Below, piece by piece: positions 1-11,400 of a stretch of 64,000 nt of DNA. Numbering within the stretch: position 1 is the stretch's first letter; every line of letters begins with the position of its first letter. Under the pieces are notes generated by a model, which searched no databases, was not told the origin of the DNA, and was given only the letters and a program-made list of their open reading frames with translations. Source of the stretch: Taxillus chinensis (Eukaryota > Streptophyta > Magnoliopsida > Santalales > Loranthaceae). Position numbers and translations under genes: made by a program. The stretch lies in the NCBI GenBank assembly GCA_023512835.1, contig JAKCVP010000010.1, positions 496,001 through 560,000 on the forward strand, given 5' to 3'.

Positions 1-3000
1 TTGCCCAGTGAGCGTGGGCGATAATATTGCCCGTATGCATCATGGCTCTTTGAGCTAGCTCGACGCCATTCGCGTGGTGCGAGCACAGGTGGACCTTGCC
101 TAAGCTGACGATGGACATCTGCCACGTCGGTAGCTTGAAGACTAATGCGCAATGATTTTACTACGCAGCCGTTTCGTCCTGCGATACGCATCAGGCCTGC
201 AGGGATGTCTCGAGTGCAGTGTGTACTGCTTGTACCACGCTCTGTCGCGCAAAGGGTCCATCGATCTTCATGCTTGGAGCTTCACCGACCATTGACATGG
301 CCATGATTGCGCTTCAAGACGAGCCCTGGACCAATACGTGCCAAATCTGCGTCAATTCTGCGTCGGACGAAGAAGCCTTTCGTATGGATCAGGGCGATAG
401 ACTACTTCGGTCACCAAGACCAGTTGCCTGCAGCACCTTGGAAATGTTCATGATCAGCAAGGCAGTCTTGAAATTGGCCATGTGGTCCTGCATAATGGTG
501 GCCCTCTTTTTCCAGACCTTCTGCTGCGGTACATGTCCCGGTACAAGTGTGTCTACCTCTGTGACTAGAGCGGACTTTGTCAGTTTTGCCAGAGAAATGT
601 CCGCGAACAAAAGCGAAATGCGGCTCCATCACTCCACTAAGCTCTGTCATCAATGCTCGACGGGCTCGTCGGCTAACGAATGCACCACATCAGCACCATC
701 GTCTCCATGTGGGCAAGTCGTCTCACCGAGTGTCTACACAGCGCCTGCCGTGCAATACGATGGCGCGATTCATCCGAGTTTCAAGGTACAAAGCATAGTC
801 GTCGTACCAGAGATACGGCGCCATGATTGTGCTGAGTAGCGCTTCGGACATTCGGGCGGTTCAGTGACAAGCAGTCGATCTTCCGCCCCACACGTTGTGC
901 GTGCTGGGGTTCAATGCTGCGCAGAATTTCAATTGTCCGCAGAATGTCTCGCCTGAGACGGGTGCGCTGCGGACAGAAAAGCTCCGCCATGGGGCTTGGG
1001 CTCTTGCTGCTGGCAATACATGTCTCTGCAATGAGACTGCAGGTATTTGACAAGTAGGCGACCACGTGCAGTCCGCATACAGCGTAGCGATGTTGGAGAT
1101 ACGGCGGGCGTCAATATGCAGTCCTGGCAACGATTGCATATTGATCGTCGTCTCCATGCGCATGGCTCACGAGTCGCGGGCCAATGCGTGGCTGGGCGGT
1201 CACATCTCAGACAGGACTGTCACAAAGACGGAAGCACGTCTCGTGCGGCCAAGGACTGCCTGAACGGGTCGGCTCTTGACGTGGACAAGGACGCCATCTC
1301 GCTCGGTTGAGGTGCATGTGGCAGGTCCACTGCAGGTGGCTGAGTCTCGACTTTACTGGCAAGTCGGGGGCCGACTCGAGCAGCTTCTCCACATACATCA
1401 GTACAAACAAGACACGGCGTGGATGCCGAGGCAGTAGCAGTGGTGTGGGACCCCCGGGCAACTGGCGCGCTGAAGGACGATAGCTGCGCCGCAGCCAGTG
1501 CATGGCTGGGGCTTGCATGAGCCTTGCGCCAGACTGCCTCTCGTGTGACCAGGCTCGATGCTCTGCATGCACCAAACCGCCCGTCTCACGATAGTCTGCC
1601 CCCAGACGGCGCTCGCAGCCACTGATGGCTGTACTCGGCGGCTTAGCGTATGCATTGCATCGATGAGCGGTACTTGTCTGCAGACACGCTTGCCGTGCTG
1701 GACCTGTCTGACGGCAGGCGTATCGGGCGGATCGTCTTGAGCAATCTCTCGGCAGGGCACGCCTGTCCTCGTGTCGTCTGATACTGATGCACATGCGCTT
1801 GTGCGACGGACTGAGGTCTGGGGCCTGGCTGTGCGAGGGAGTCACGAGAAGTGGGAAGGGAAGGCCCAGCTCTGTGGATCTCGACTTCTCACGGCCGTCG
1901 GACACGTGCTACCACCTCCCGCTCCATCTTCAACCCAACACTCGGAATTGCTGCTGCACACATATGCCGTGCCACCAGCCAATGGGCGTCTTGCCGGGTC
2001 GTCAGACCGTGACTGCGTCTCGCCAGTCCCAAGCCAACGTCTCCACTGCACGCTCGGCTTCAAGATGCGTATTGTGTTTGCGAAACACCCGTCTGAATCT
2101 CCCTTTTGTGACGTGATGCAGCTCCACCTGCTTTCGAGAAAGGCATGGCAACACTTTGTGGCGAGCTCCGCTGACCCCTGTGGAGAATAGCAAGCGTGCA
2201 GTGCAGCTCAGCTTGCCCGAGTACATCGAATGTGGATCAGAGCTTGCGTAGAAGGGCACCGGATCTGACCTCAACGCCAAGGGCTGCACAAGGGCTTATT
2301 AGCATCACAGAGAATCCTCTTGGCTACTGTTGCGCGCATGCTAGAAGAGACGCATCCGGATGGCGAGCCGTGCATCACTCACTACCGAGTGTAGCGCACT
2401 ATCCGAACGAGCGACCCAGTAGCGACCAGTCTGAAGCTGCAGGAACAACGCCTTCCTGCCTCTCGGCTTTGAGGCATGCTTCACTGTACTGTTCCTTGCG
2501 TTGCGCCATTCCTGCGCACAAACCGACAGCTCCCGCGCGCAGCAATACCCCGGCCCTTCGACATCAATACGGTCTGTTTCAACCTAGAGTCAATGAGGAT
2601 GCGCATATCTTCCGTCGGACGCCGCTGCAGAACCTCCACTGCTTGGCTCGAAGCGAAGCATAAACGCCATTGCATGCATCAAAGGATGGAAAATGGCTCA
2701 CGAATACGATTCCCTTGCACGGGTATTTTCACAGAAAGGCATGGTCCAGGCATAATTCAACCGAGTGCTCCTATCGTAAGCATTTGGACTTGCATGGACT
2801 TTTTCCGGTCAATGGAAAATGGACGTTGCTCTACGCCTCTCCTTGCTCGCGTGCCCTCCGAGATGACAGATATCAAGCCCGACAGGGTCAAGCATATCTG
2901 CCGATGCCCAGTTTAAGCGTGGAATTCCCACGCTCCCAACGTCGCTGCAGACTGGTTCGAAGCTGCGGCTCGTGTGGCCCGCCGTCTAACCCGCAAACGC

Positions 3001-4100
3001 ATAACGCCACGAGAGGGGCTTACATACTTACGCATCAAGAAGATAAGTCGCGAGGTGCGGACCAAGCAAAACGCCATGGGCTTGCAAACGATGCTTCGAG
3101 ACGTATTCTACGCACGGCACTTGGGCTGCTGCAAGAGTGAGGGCGCTCGTAGTTCAAGCCACACCGCGTTTTCCGAAATGGAGGCGCATGCACAAGTACC
3201 AACATGTACAAGCTCACTCGAGTGGCTTGAGACACGTCTTTCTTCCCCTCCCTTGTCCTTTGTAGGCTTGTACTGTCTGTGTGTTTGTACTTTGTGTACT
3301 TCCCCCCATGTTCGTACAGTACAAAACATGGAGTACACGTTTATTCTAGCCCCCTCCCTACCTATCGGACAATAGGATACTTGATTGCTGACCGCAAGTC
3401 CTGTCTGTACATACGGGCGTGCAAGTAGCTGTCGCTTACGATGCCGAAAATTGCAGGTGGGAGACATGCAAATACTTGCTGGTTGGTCGGGCGGGCCTTT
3501 TTCTTTCTTTCTTCCTTTTCCCTTCCCTTTTATGCGACTCAGATAGTACAAACAGTGGATGCCGCGATCCCCGCAAGGGGACGCGTGGAGGCGATTTTGC
3601 ATCAGAGGATACATCACGACAGAGGGTATATGTATCACGGCAGAGGAGATGCTGTCTTAGGGCACAGGGACTGCAAAGAGGAAGGAGCTAATGTTTTGAC
3701 TGAAAAGTGTAGGTTGGCTTGCCGACCGGGAGATTCGGACTGACACGTATGCGCATGATGAAGCTGCGGGTTGAGCGAAGGTCTGATCGATTCAGTGCAG
3801 ACGCAGGCGTGGAGTCGGTCTCGTTGAAGCAGCTGTCTCCGAGCTCGCCGACGCGTACTCAGAGGGCGCTAATCCTGCTGGAGTAGCGACTCACGTGCGC
3901 TAACACGTGACCTGGAGAAGTCGTGGACGACGGCACGTGAGTGGGGTCAATTGAACGTCGCTTCAGCCACACCTGACCACCTTCCATGTCCGCTTGTTTA
4001 TACTCCATCTCCTAGCACCGCTTGCACGTTATATCACAGCATCAAGCACATCCGCAAATCTCAACAATGACTTGCTGCGTCATACGCAGCATGTGCCACA
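1..4100. other. gene-poor region, no supported gene
   Basis: I find no reading frame here with recognisable domains, a plausible start and fungal-style introns. Open frames are short (the longest about 206 codons from a non-ATG start near 219) and overlap on both strands without any one looking favoured. Base composition is balanced, so this does not look like a TA-rich repeat-induced-point-mutation block. It may be long intergenic DNA, decayed sequence or non-coding transcription. Three CACGTG boxes occur near its right end. Confidence 0.5.
3892..3939. promoter_or_regulatory. cluster of three CACGTG E-boxes
   Basis: CACGTG occurs at 3892-3897, 3904-3909 and 3934-3939, that is three copies in 48 bp. 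Flanks are TCACGTGC, ACACGTGA and GCACGTGA, and the last two match the CACGTGA form bound by fungal bHLH factors (Cbf1/Pho4/USF class). Downstream on the plus strand is CT/CA-rich sequence and a short ATG frame in a CAACAATG context near 4066, which encodes only about 15 residues. A bHLH-driven promoter is inferred; no sizeable target gene is visible. Confidence 0.4.
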
Positions 4101-4295
4101 CTACCTACTCATGATATCCAGCCCATCCTCGACAAACAGTACATGTTCAATACCTCCATGTCCACATTTGCGACAATTCGATGCATAGCCGCGAGCATTA
4201 CAGTGACTGATGCTCCCACCCTTCACCCAGCCTAGACCTAGCACACCTAGGAGGGATAGCAAAAGGCTCATGATGAGACATGCGGATTTTCCCAT
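4101..4295 (-). CDS. possible small secreted cysteine-containing protein
   Basis: This is a 64-residue ATG frame on the minus strand. Residues 1 to about 27 look like a signal peptide or membrane segment (MGKSACLIMSLLLSLLGVLG). The rest contains HCNARGYAS, then NCRKCGHGG: three cysteines and histidines arranged loosely like a small metal-binding knuckle. I do not recognise a family. It has no close neighbour gene. Against it: such a short frame can arise by chance, and no splice or promoter evidence supports it. Conservation in related genomes would decide. Confidence 0.25.
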   Translation of the reverse strand: MGKSACLIMSLLLSLLGVLGLGWVKGGSISHCNARGYASNCRKCGHGGIEHVLFVEDGLDIMSR

Positions 4296-4385
4296 AAGCA
4301 ACGTCAAGTCCAGAGAAGCCAGTCGACGTGAATGCAGCATGCGATGTCACTGCTGCGACAAATAGCATCTAACTTGTGAGCGTGA

Positions 4386-4424
4386 GTCTTTTTTCTTTCT
4401 TTCTTTCTTTTTTTCTTTGCAGCT
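4386..4424. repeat. TTTC-type pyrimidine microsatellite
   Basis: This is a run of T-rich TTTC units in an otherwise mixed sequence (ttttttctttctttcttt and continuation). It is simple low-complexity DNA with no evident coding role. Confidence 0.7.
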
Positions 4425-4753
4425 TCTTCCATTCTTTCCGTCTCTACGAGGTGCGAGATTTGCAGTAGACTGTACAGAGTAAGGGTTACAGCGTATCTCG
4501 GACTGTACAGCATATCTAGATACCCACCTCAGTCTACACCACAGCCGTAGGGGAAAAAAGGTAGATTCCCAAAGTAGGACGCCACGATATGCATCTCAAT
4601 AGGATACTTTGACACCTTGGGGAAGATGATACTGCTTGTGCATAACGAGACGCAGCACGACATCAATGTAATACGAAGATACAGTAACAAGCATGCTTCA
4701 AGCTCCTAGCCCAGGAAGCCGGAAGCTAGAACTCCTCCCCGAAGACTGGGAAT

Positions 4754-4777
4754 GAAAACGAAAACGAAAACGAAAAC
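4754..4777. repeat. GAAAAC tandem repeat, four units
   Basis: Four perfect copies of GAAAAC lie head to tail, at the start of an A-rich stretch that continues to about 4825. It is a simple hexanucleotide repeat in gene-poor DNA. Confidence 0.8.
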
Positions 4778-4864
4778 ACAGCACCAAGCATACAAAGACA
4801 AAAAAGACCCGAAAACAAAAAGACACCAGAATATTCCATTCCCCCCTAGCCTTTCGACAATATC

Positions 4865-5090
4865 CTAGCTACAAGTAGCGCAGGCGGTATACGTCTCGGC
4901 ATACCCCACGCAGCTCGCTACAGAATTCGTATCCCCATCATCCTCGCCAGACGCATAGAGTGTAATTTCTTGCGCGCCGTAGAGTAAATCGCGTGGTAGA
5001 GTAATATACTACTTACGTGCTCGACATCAGCGATGCCTCCCTCGCACTTCCCATCCACTTTTCATGCAGCGCATCATAGCTAATCATCCC
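4865..5090 (-). pseudogene. coding-like fragments, possible gene relic
   Basis: On the minus strand, a frame ending at the TAG at 4865-4867 reads smoothly for about 40 residues (LLYGAQEITLYASGEDD, later VASCVGYAETYTACATCS). Just upstream, 5013-5090 reads SYDALHEKWMGSAREASLM followed by a GTAAGT-like donor near 5010. The two pieces cannot be joined in frame by any acceptor I can find, and the DNA further upstream is A+T-rich without an obvious exon. I read this as a possible relic of a small gene, or chance. No family is recognised. Confidence 0.2.
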
Positions 5091-5284
5091 GATTTGAGAT
5101 TTGAGATTTGTGTCATGAATAACGTAGATGGATATGCGCCGCCAGTTTGATATTCATGATATCAGATGGAACTTGATTTAGCTAGGGTTAACGGGGAGAT
5201 TATATATTAGGTTTAAGATGTTGAATAGTAATATGTGTGCTTTGGTATATCTATGTATTGGCCTGCTCCTTAGTTTAAGTAGCC

Positions 5285-5370
5285 AGCGAAGCAAAGCAAG
5301 AAGCTACGAAGCAAAGCTACGAAGCAAAGAAAAGAAAAAAAAAGAAACCAAAAGAAAGCCAAAAAGGAAG
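5285..5370. repeat. imperfect GAAGCAAAG repeats and A-rich tract
   Basis: The segment contains three near copies of a unit like CTACGAAGCAAAG, then an A/G-rich run (aaaagaaaaaaaaagaaacc). It lies in the gene-poor interval 4.3-5.9 kb, where nothing else is evident apart from the weak fragments noted near 4.9-5.1 kb. Confidence 0.6.
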
Positions 5371-5911
5371 AAGTGATAGCAGTAAATGTATAAAGTCTCC
5401 TAGGTCACATATACCAAGCAGTATACTCAACCCAATGTACAATGCGAACAAAAGCACGCATCCACTTTTAATCCATGAATCCGCGCACTCAAGTCACGGG
5501 TATAAGAATCAATATTATTGAGATTGCAACGCGGATTATGGCGACGGATTTACCCTGCGAGCGCGCGGATCCAGGCGACGACAAAAAGGAGAAAGAATGC
5601 CAGCGCGCTGACGACGGAGTGAGTCCACGGAGGTCAAGGCGCAGTGCAAGGCGGGCGAGATGACTATTGGCGCGGGCGTGAATGAGGATGCTGTGCGCAA
5701 GTGGTTTGACACTTTTGGGGGGAAAACAGTACGCTGAGGCTGATGAGGGGTTTGGCAAGTGAGGATCTGACCGGAAATCACCTTCTGATATTGTAGGATT
5801 TAGATGTACTGAGATGTAAAGAATGTCAGAGTTCCTTTCTGCCCCTCCGTTCGACGTACTGGAAAGGTCTAAGCGGCCTCAAACTTCTACATCAAAGCGA
5901 TAGAGGCCTGT

Positions 5912-8071
5912 CTAATAGGATATTGCACGGGACAAAAAGTAGATCAGTGTTGTAAAGGCATGTGATGGCGTATTTGATGAGGGTAGTAGACTGACGGCCA
6001 ATTCCCAACCCTCAGCTGAAGCCGAGGGCGATGCATCATTACCGCTTCCCTGGCTAGGGGGTCCACGTCCCAACATTGCACGAACGCCTTTGAAGGCTGC
6101 CGAGCTGCCTCCAGACGGCGCTGGAGCGTCCTGCACTTCATAAGTCGTCGCCTCTCCATGCACAATCTCAACATCCTTGACCACAGCCACATTGGTGGCT
6201 TTGACGTCCCGCTCATATATTGGTATTGTCCCACCCGCAGTCCATTTGCTCGGATCGGCCCTTCCCTGCGCAGCATCTCGAGCAATCGAGACGAGAAGTG
6301 CAGTGATGTTCCCGGTCAGCTGCTGCAACTGGAAGTTCTGGCTTGATGTGCCCGTGCTGTTGGCGACCTTTTCCTTGGCGCTGTAGACGGCGGTGCCGTT
6401 CTGCGTCGTGCTAAGCCACGTGCCTTGAGGGCCAGGCCGGGTTCTGCCGCGTGAGGTGAGCTGTGGGGGATCCTCTAATCCAGTTGGGAAGATTGGATAG
6501 CCGACTGTGACGATGTCCTGCCCTCTGTCCACGTCACCGGTAAGCGTCAAGACTCCCGTCTGCAGGTTGTTATCGATGCTAGTGTTGGCTCTAAGGGGGT
6601 ATGAAAAGCTGCGTCCGTACCCGTAGCTTGAAACATCATAACCAGATGCATGCTGAGTAACCAGCTGGCTGGCGCCGCCGTCTGTAAAATTGTTGATGTT
6701 CGAGTACGTGTATGACTGAGTCCACGAAGCAGCACGTGTGATGTTGCCGATACGCAGAGTAGATGCGACCTGAAGCTTGCGAGAAACCGAGATGGTCTCG
6801 AAGAGGCTGGAATTGGCTCCTTTTGCCGCCTTGCCGACGACGGAACTAAGCGTGATTTCCGGTGGGGGAATCGTGAGCTGCGGCACAGTTCCAGTCGTGA
6901 CTGAGGACTTGTTAGGGTCAAGGAAGAGGAAGATCTTTCCCGTGACATCCCAGTAGGACCCGACCTCCTCTACGATCTCGCCTTTGCGTCCAGCATCGCT
7001 CACGCCAGCAATCTTGATGGCATAGGTGTGCTCTTTGCCATCGCACAACAATGGCAGCCATGGAGAAATGTCAATGATACTCTCGCGAAGGTCAAAAGCG
7101 TCAATGCCAACGATTGGACGCCACAAGCCAGGCGAAATACCGCCAGTGAAGATGACTGGGAAGGGCAGAGCAACACCTGCGAGCTTCCCGTCGATGTAGA
7201 GCTGCACCTCGCGGAACGGGGAGAAGCCATACAGCGCATCGGTGCCGCTACCAAATGTTTCGGTCGCTGAGGAGAAAGCATTTGTGTACCAAAACTCTTC
7301 AGTGCTCTGACCAGTAGCGCTGATTGCAAGAGTAGCAGTGTTGACATTCCTCGGGATGGCAAACGTATTTGTAGCATTCTGTTTCGGGAGTTGCCAGACG
7401 CTTGCTTTGCCTGCGGCGCCTTGGCGGGCAGAGATTGGAACAATGAGATCGGGCACCGAAACAGTCTGGTCTGCGTTGAAGAAAGTGGCTTCCAAGGTGG
7501 CGTTGAAGGGAGCCGTGTAGGTGGCATCGACAATGTTTCCAAGCTCGAAAATCAACTTCTGGGGCTCTCTGAAGAGTGAGCTGTACTCTGTCACGTCTTT
7601 GATGTAGGTCCAGACTATGCCGTCAATTGTGGGTTCAGCAGTCGAGGTGCGCCATATTTCAGTGTCCCCCAGGTAGAGTCTGGCAAGACGATCATACTGA
7701 CGGCCACGTGCAGTGACTGTAAAATTGAGAGTGATCTTGTTGAAGGGGCCAGCGGGTGGCTTGGTGGATCCGACATATGGAACGCCATAGCTATTTCCAA
7801 AAGAGTATACCATCAGGGTCTGCTTCTCGAAATAGTCAGATGGGCCGTGAGGCACAGTCTTGGGCTTGTGGTCGTGGTATCCATCCGTGAGAACAAATTG
7901 GCCCTTTTCCTTCTCGACCAAGACGGGTGCATAGACCTGGAATGGCTTGAAGACCGGCTGAGACTCTTTGGCGGCATGCTTAGGGAGTGGCTTTGCATCT
8001 TGTGTGACGCTAGCGGCGGCATGGTAGATCAGAGCAATGATCAAGAGGTTGATACTCCTGTAGAGATACAT
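5912..8071 (-). CDS. secreted peptide-N-glycosidase A-like amidase
   Basis: This is a single-exon 719-residue protein resembling peptide-N4-(N-acetyl-beta-glucosaminyl)asparagine amidase A (PNGase A). That family releases N-glycans from glycoproteins in the secretory or extracellular space. I chose the ATG at 8071 because it starts a clear signal peptide (MYLYRSINLLIIALIYHAAAS). An in-frame ATG 33 codons upstream (8170) would bury this signal. Family hallmarks visible are the N-terminal VFKPFQVYAPVL block; ITLNFTVTARGRQYDRLARLYLGDTEIWRTSTAEPT; the WTYIKDVTEYSSL segment; and WRPIVGIDAFDLRESIIDISPWLP. Many N-x-S/T sequons are present. Length fits fungal members. The neighbour is a divergently transcribed secreted GMC oxidoreductase. 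Membership in the PNGase A family is well supported by sequence feel; substrate is inferred. Confidence 0.8.
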   Translation of the reverse strand: MYLYRSINLLIIALIYHAAASVTQDAKPLPKHAAKESQPVFKPFQVYAPVLVEKEKGQFVLTDGYHDHKPKTVPHGPSDYFEKQTLMVYSFGNSYGVPYVGSTKPPAGPFNKITLNFTVTARGRQYDRLARLYLGDTEIWRTSTAEPTIDGIVWTYIKDVTEYSSLFREPQKLIFELGNIVDATYTAPFNATLEATFFNADQTVSVPDLIVPISARQGAAGKASVWQLPKQNATNTFAIPRNVNTATLAISATGQSTEEFWYTNAFSSATETFGSGTDALYGFSPFREVQLYIDGKLAGVALPFPVIFTGGISPGLWRPIVGIDAFDLRESIIDISPWLPLLCDGKEHTYAIKIAGVSDAGRKGEIVEEVGSYWDVTGKIFLFLDPNKSSVTTGTVPQLTIPPPEITLSSVVGKAAKGANSSLFETISVSRKLQVASTLRIGNITRAASWTQSYTYSNINNFTDGGASQLVTQHASGYDVSSYGYGRSFSYPLRANTSIDNNLQTGVLTLTGDVDRGQDIVTVGYPIFPTGLEDPPQLTSRGRTRPGPQGTWLSTTQNGTAVYSAKEKVANSTGTSSQNFQLQQLTGNITALLVSIARDAAQGRADPSKWTAGGTIPIYERDVKATNVAVVKDVEIVHGEATTYEVQDAPAPSGGSSAAFKGVRAMLGRGPPSQGSGNDASPSASAEGWELAVSLLPSSNTPSHAFTTLIYFLSRAISY

Positions 8072-9268
8072 TTTGAGTGACCTCTGGGCCGGATGGTGTC
8101 GGTCTGGATGGCGTACAGACGACGTCGGACGTGGGCCTTTGAGGTCCCAGTGACAAGCGGCTGAGCTCATGGTGAGCGGGGGATCCGTTGACTGCAGATC
8201 AGGAACATGGGTGATAAGGTGATCCTTTCCACTTTTTACACCTGCCTAAATTGCCAAAGCGGCTCCAGGCACATGTCAGAATGCATGGTCGTGTGGCGGC
8301 TGGATTTCGCATTGAGTTGAGGACGAGCTTAATGAGACGGCGATCCTGCACGACGCAGCCTAGGCCTCATGAGGTTGTAGGTGTCATCCACGCCTTCCGG
8401 TTCTTGCATGGCCCGTCATTGGTCATGTCTGTCCTGGGCAGACAGAGATATCGAACTGACCAGGATTACCAGGGCGCGCAAATGAAGCTGCCGTGTCGTG
8501 TTACAGCGCAGACGGCAGGCGTCGAGGATACAGATGGGAGTGAAGGCGGACTCGCACGAGGGGGAGGTGGGCGGAGGTGCAAACGACGTCGATCGGCAAG
8601 TCGGCTTCGCGGACGCCGACTGGCCGAACATCCCCCAGATCTCCCCAGCATCATCTCGGCTATTATTGACTTCGTCCGCATCTATGGTTACGCTGGAACA
8701 TCTTGTATACATTTCCCCCCGCCGTTGCATGGCTTCACGCGTATACATAGCCCTTGTAAGCTTGGCTATTGGTGTGCTCCGCCTGGAGACGGCCCCAGGA
8801 TAGCTTGCTGCTCAAGTCAGCCCCAGGCCCTCACTCCTACTCTACTCAGCGCTGCCATCACATGTAGCACCGTCGTCTCTTTGCTGCTTCAGCATGAGTG
8901 AAATCAAGGGCTGGGGTCTCGGAACGACCCTAGAAGCGTATTGCTGAGATCTGGTACTCAGTCGTTGAGGCCATTTATCAACCATCACCACTTCCATGAG
9001 GCTCCGTTTTGTTTGTGCGTCTGGCACATGTTTATTACAAAAAGCGGCCTCACACGGCCTGCTTCACCTCGTCACATCAATTGCTTGCTTTTCACGCTTC
9101 TCGCGCCCATGTATGCGAGGTATATGGGCTGTCGGCGCAGTGCGCTCTTGCCCTAACATCCAAGGCTCCCGTGCAACCTGGACCTTGTCCTTTCTCTACC
9201 CTCACTGACCCCATTCGCTCACTCAACACACTCCAACAGCAACTTTATTGTTTTTTTTTACTCACAAA
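8072..9268. other. divergent intergenic region
   Basis: This 1.2-kb interval lies between the starts of the PNGase A-like gene (minus) and the GMC oxidoreductase gene (plus), so it should hold both promoters. Open frames inside it are short and unrecognisable. A CA/CT-rich leader followed by a T run (9248-9260) directly precedes the GMC start codon. Confidence 0.5.
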
Positions 9269-11257
9269 ATGCGTTCCTTAATCTACTTCGTCATTTTTCT
9301 TGCACCCCTCCTTCGACTTGTCCACTGTCAAGCATCCCTCACCCGGACCTACGACTTCATCATCGTGGGAGGCGGTACCGCAGGCCTCGTCATTGCAAAT
9401 CGTCTCTCGGAGAATGGCGTCAACAATGTTCTCGTCGTCGAGGCAGGACAGAGCGAGCTTGACAACCCAAACTCCACCTATCCAGATCACGGCGGCAACA
9501 TGTTCAACACCAGAGTAGACTGGGCGTACAAGTCTGTTCCGCAGCAGTACACCGGTCGGAACGAGACCGAGTTCCTGACCGCAGGAAAGGGCATTGGTGG
9601 TTCAAGTCTCATTAACGGTATCCATGTTTCTTCTCAGCTCTGCACTCCCCACCGCTAATCATCCCACTAGGTATGGTGTATCTTCGTGCTGAGGCAGCTC
9701 AGATCGATGCCTGGGAGTCCCTGGGCAACACAGGCTGGAACTGGGAAAGCCTGTTTGAGTACTACAAGAAGAGTGAGAAGCTACAATTACCAAGCGAAGT
9801 GCAAAGACAAAGCGGTGCCGTCTACGATCCTGGGTTCCACGGCTTTGACGGTAAAGTCAACATAGGATGGCCGGACATACTACAAGTCAACGACTACCAC
9901 CAAGCAGCTGCAGCCGCCTTTGGTCAAGTCGGGGTTCCCGAAAATGACGATGCAAATGGCGGTCAGATGCGTGGCTTCAATGTAAGTCGGACCTGGCTCC
10001 ATGGCAGCATAACCTCATGCTTACAGGCAACAGATCTTCCCCAAGGAAATTTCCGCCAATGGAGACATCAGATCCGACGCCGCGAGGTCCTACTTTTATC
10101 CCGTTCAGAAGAGACCGAACCTCTTCATAATGTCAAAGACTCTTGGTCTACGACTCATTTGGAACGAGACTAACGGCGCACAAGACGCTGTCGCTGGAGG
10201 TGTAGAGATTCTAGATCCACAAGGCAACAAGCACAACATCACAGCCAACATCGAGGTCATTGTCTCTTGCGGCTCATATCGTAGCGCTCCATTTCTCGAG
10301 CATTCTGGCATTGGGAACCCAGAAATCCTCACCAATTACGGCATCCCCACGACAGTGGCCCTCCCGAGCGTAGGCGAAAACCTGCAAGACCAAACACAGG
10401 ACCGCATCGTCTTCTCAGCTCCTCCGAGCGAGAATTCGACATATGCTGGAGCTTCAGACGCAGTCGCATACGTAGACATCGAGGACCTGCTGGGCACCGC
10501 CAATACCGCATCCCTCAAGCAAGCCACAAAAAAGCAACTCTCAGACTGGGCAGCCCAGATTGCCGCAATCAACAACAATGCATCGAGCGAAGCAAGCATT
10601 CTCCAACTTCTGCAGATTCAACACGATCTCGTCTTCAAAAAGGGCATCACAGCAATGGAGTTCCTGCAAAATCCCTCCGCAAGCGCAAATGGGATTCTGA
10701 ATGTCTCGGCACCGACCATATCCTTTGAATTCTGGACCACGATGCCCTTTGGCAGGGGTAATGTGCACATTGCCTCCCCCGATCCCACCGTCTACCCGGC
10801 CATCAACAACAATTTCTTCATGTTCCCCATCGACACGACCACGCAGGTCGCTGGCGCAAATTTCATCCGAAAGCTCTTCGCCACCGCTCCGCTAGCCAAC
10901 CTCGTCACAGACGAAGTTCTCCCGGGTCTGGGCAGCGTAGCGCAGAATGCATCCGACGATGTGTGGGGCACCTGGCTCAAGGGCAACTACAGAACGACCT
11001 ACCACCCCATTGGATCGTGCAGCATGATGCCGCGCGAGAAGGGGGGTGTGGTGAGCGCGCGCACGCTTGTGTACGGGACGAAGAATGTGCGCGTCGTTGA
11101 TGCGTCCATATTCCCTCTGCAGGTAAACGGGCACGTTTCCGGTACCGTGTATGCTGTTGCGGAGAAGGCGGCGGATCTGATCAGAGAGGATCACGGCTTG
11201 ACGTATCCTGCTGTTTCACTTGATCTGTTTGGCCTGGCAGATGTTCATTTCTCGTGA
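9269..11257 (+). CDS. secreted GMC oxidoreductase (AA3_2-like)
   Basis: This is an FAD-dependent glucose-methanol-choline family oxidoreductase of 627 residues in three exons: 9269-9617, 9671-9981, 10034-11257 (introns 53 and 52 nt). The start at 9269 gives a signal peptide (MRSLIYFVIFLAPLLRLVHC), so the enzyme is probably extracellular. The FAD dinucleotide-binding motif is YDFIIVGGGTAGLVIANRLS at about residue 28. The GMC signature GKGIGGSSLING continues across intron 1 to MVYLRAEA. The active-site histidines are in YHPIGSCSM (His544) and in NGHVSGTVYA (His587). The second intron needs the acceptor after GCAACAG to keep frame into IFPKEISANGDIRSDAARSY. Aryl-alcohol or related alcohol oxidation is typical of AA3_2, but the substrate cannot be read from sequence. 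It converges with the next gene, 143 bp away. Confidence 0.88.
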
Positions 11258-11400
11258 GGAGGCATTATTTCGAGGCTCCCCTTTGATCCCTGTTGTTCTT
11301 GGTAATACCGTAATAACTAATGGAAAGCCACTCATTCAAAAACAAGTGAGAAAAGGCAAAGTCGCTCTGCAAAGTGCACATTGACGAACTGCTATCATGA

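Noticed and set aside
389..653. Minus-strand helical-looking frames (for example KVWKKRATIMQDHMANFKTAL)
   Set aside because: They look faintly protein-like, but there is no complete start, no recognisable family and a frame change between the two halves; too weak to call a gene or relic.
219..839. 206-codon open frame near the left end
   Set aside because: It starts at a non-ATG codon, has an odd Cys/Ser/Thr-rich composition, no domain, and overlaps equally open minus-strand frames.
3980..4190. Short plus-strand frame after the E-box cluster as a protein gene
   Set aside because: The best-context ATG (near 4066) gives only about 15 codons; a longer frame from 3994 lacks an ATG and any family.
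5912..8170. Start of the PNGase A-like protein at 8170
   Set aside because: The extra 33 residues would place Arg/Pro/His-rich sequence before an obvious signal peptide, so ATG 8071 is preferred.
9673..10173. Uninterrupted reading through the second GMC intron
   Set aside because: The continuing frame loses all GMC similarity; splicing 9982-10033 restores IFPKEISANGDIRSD.
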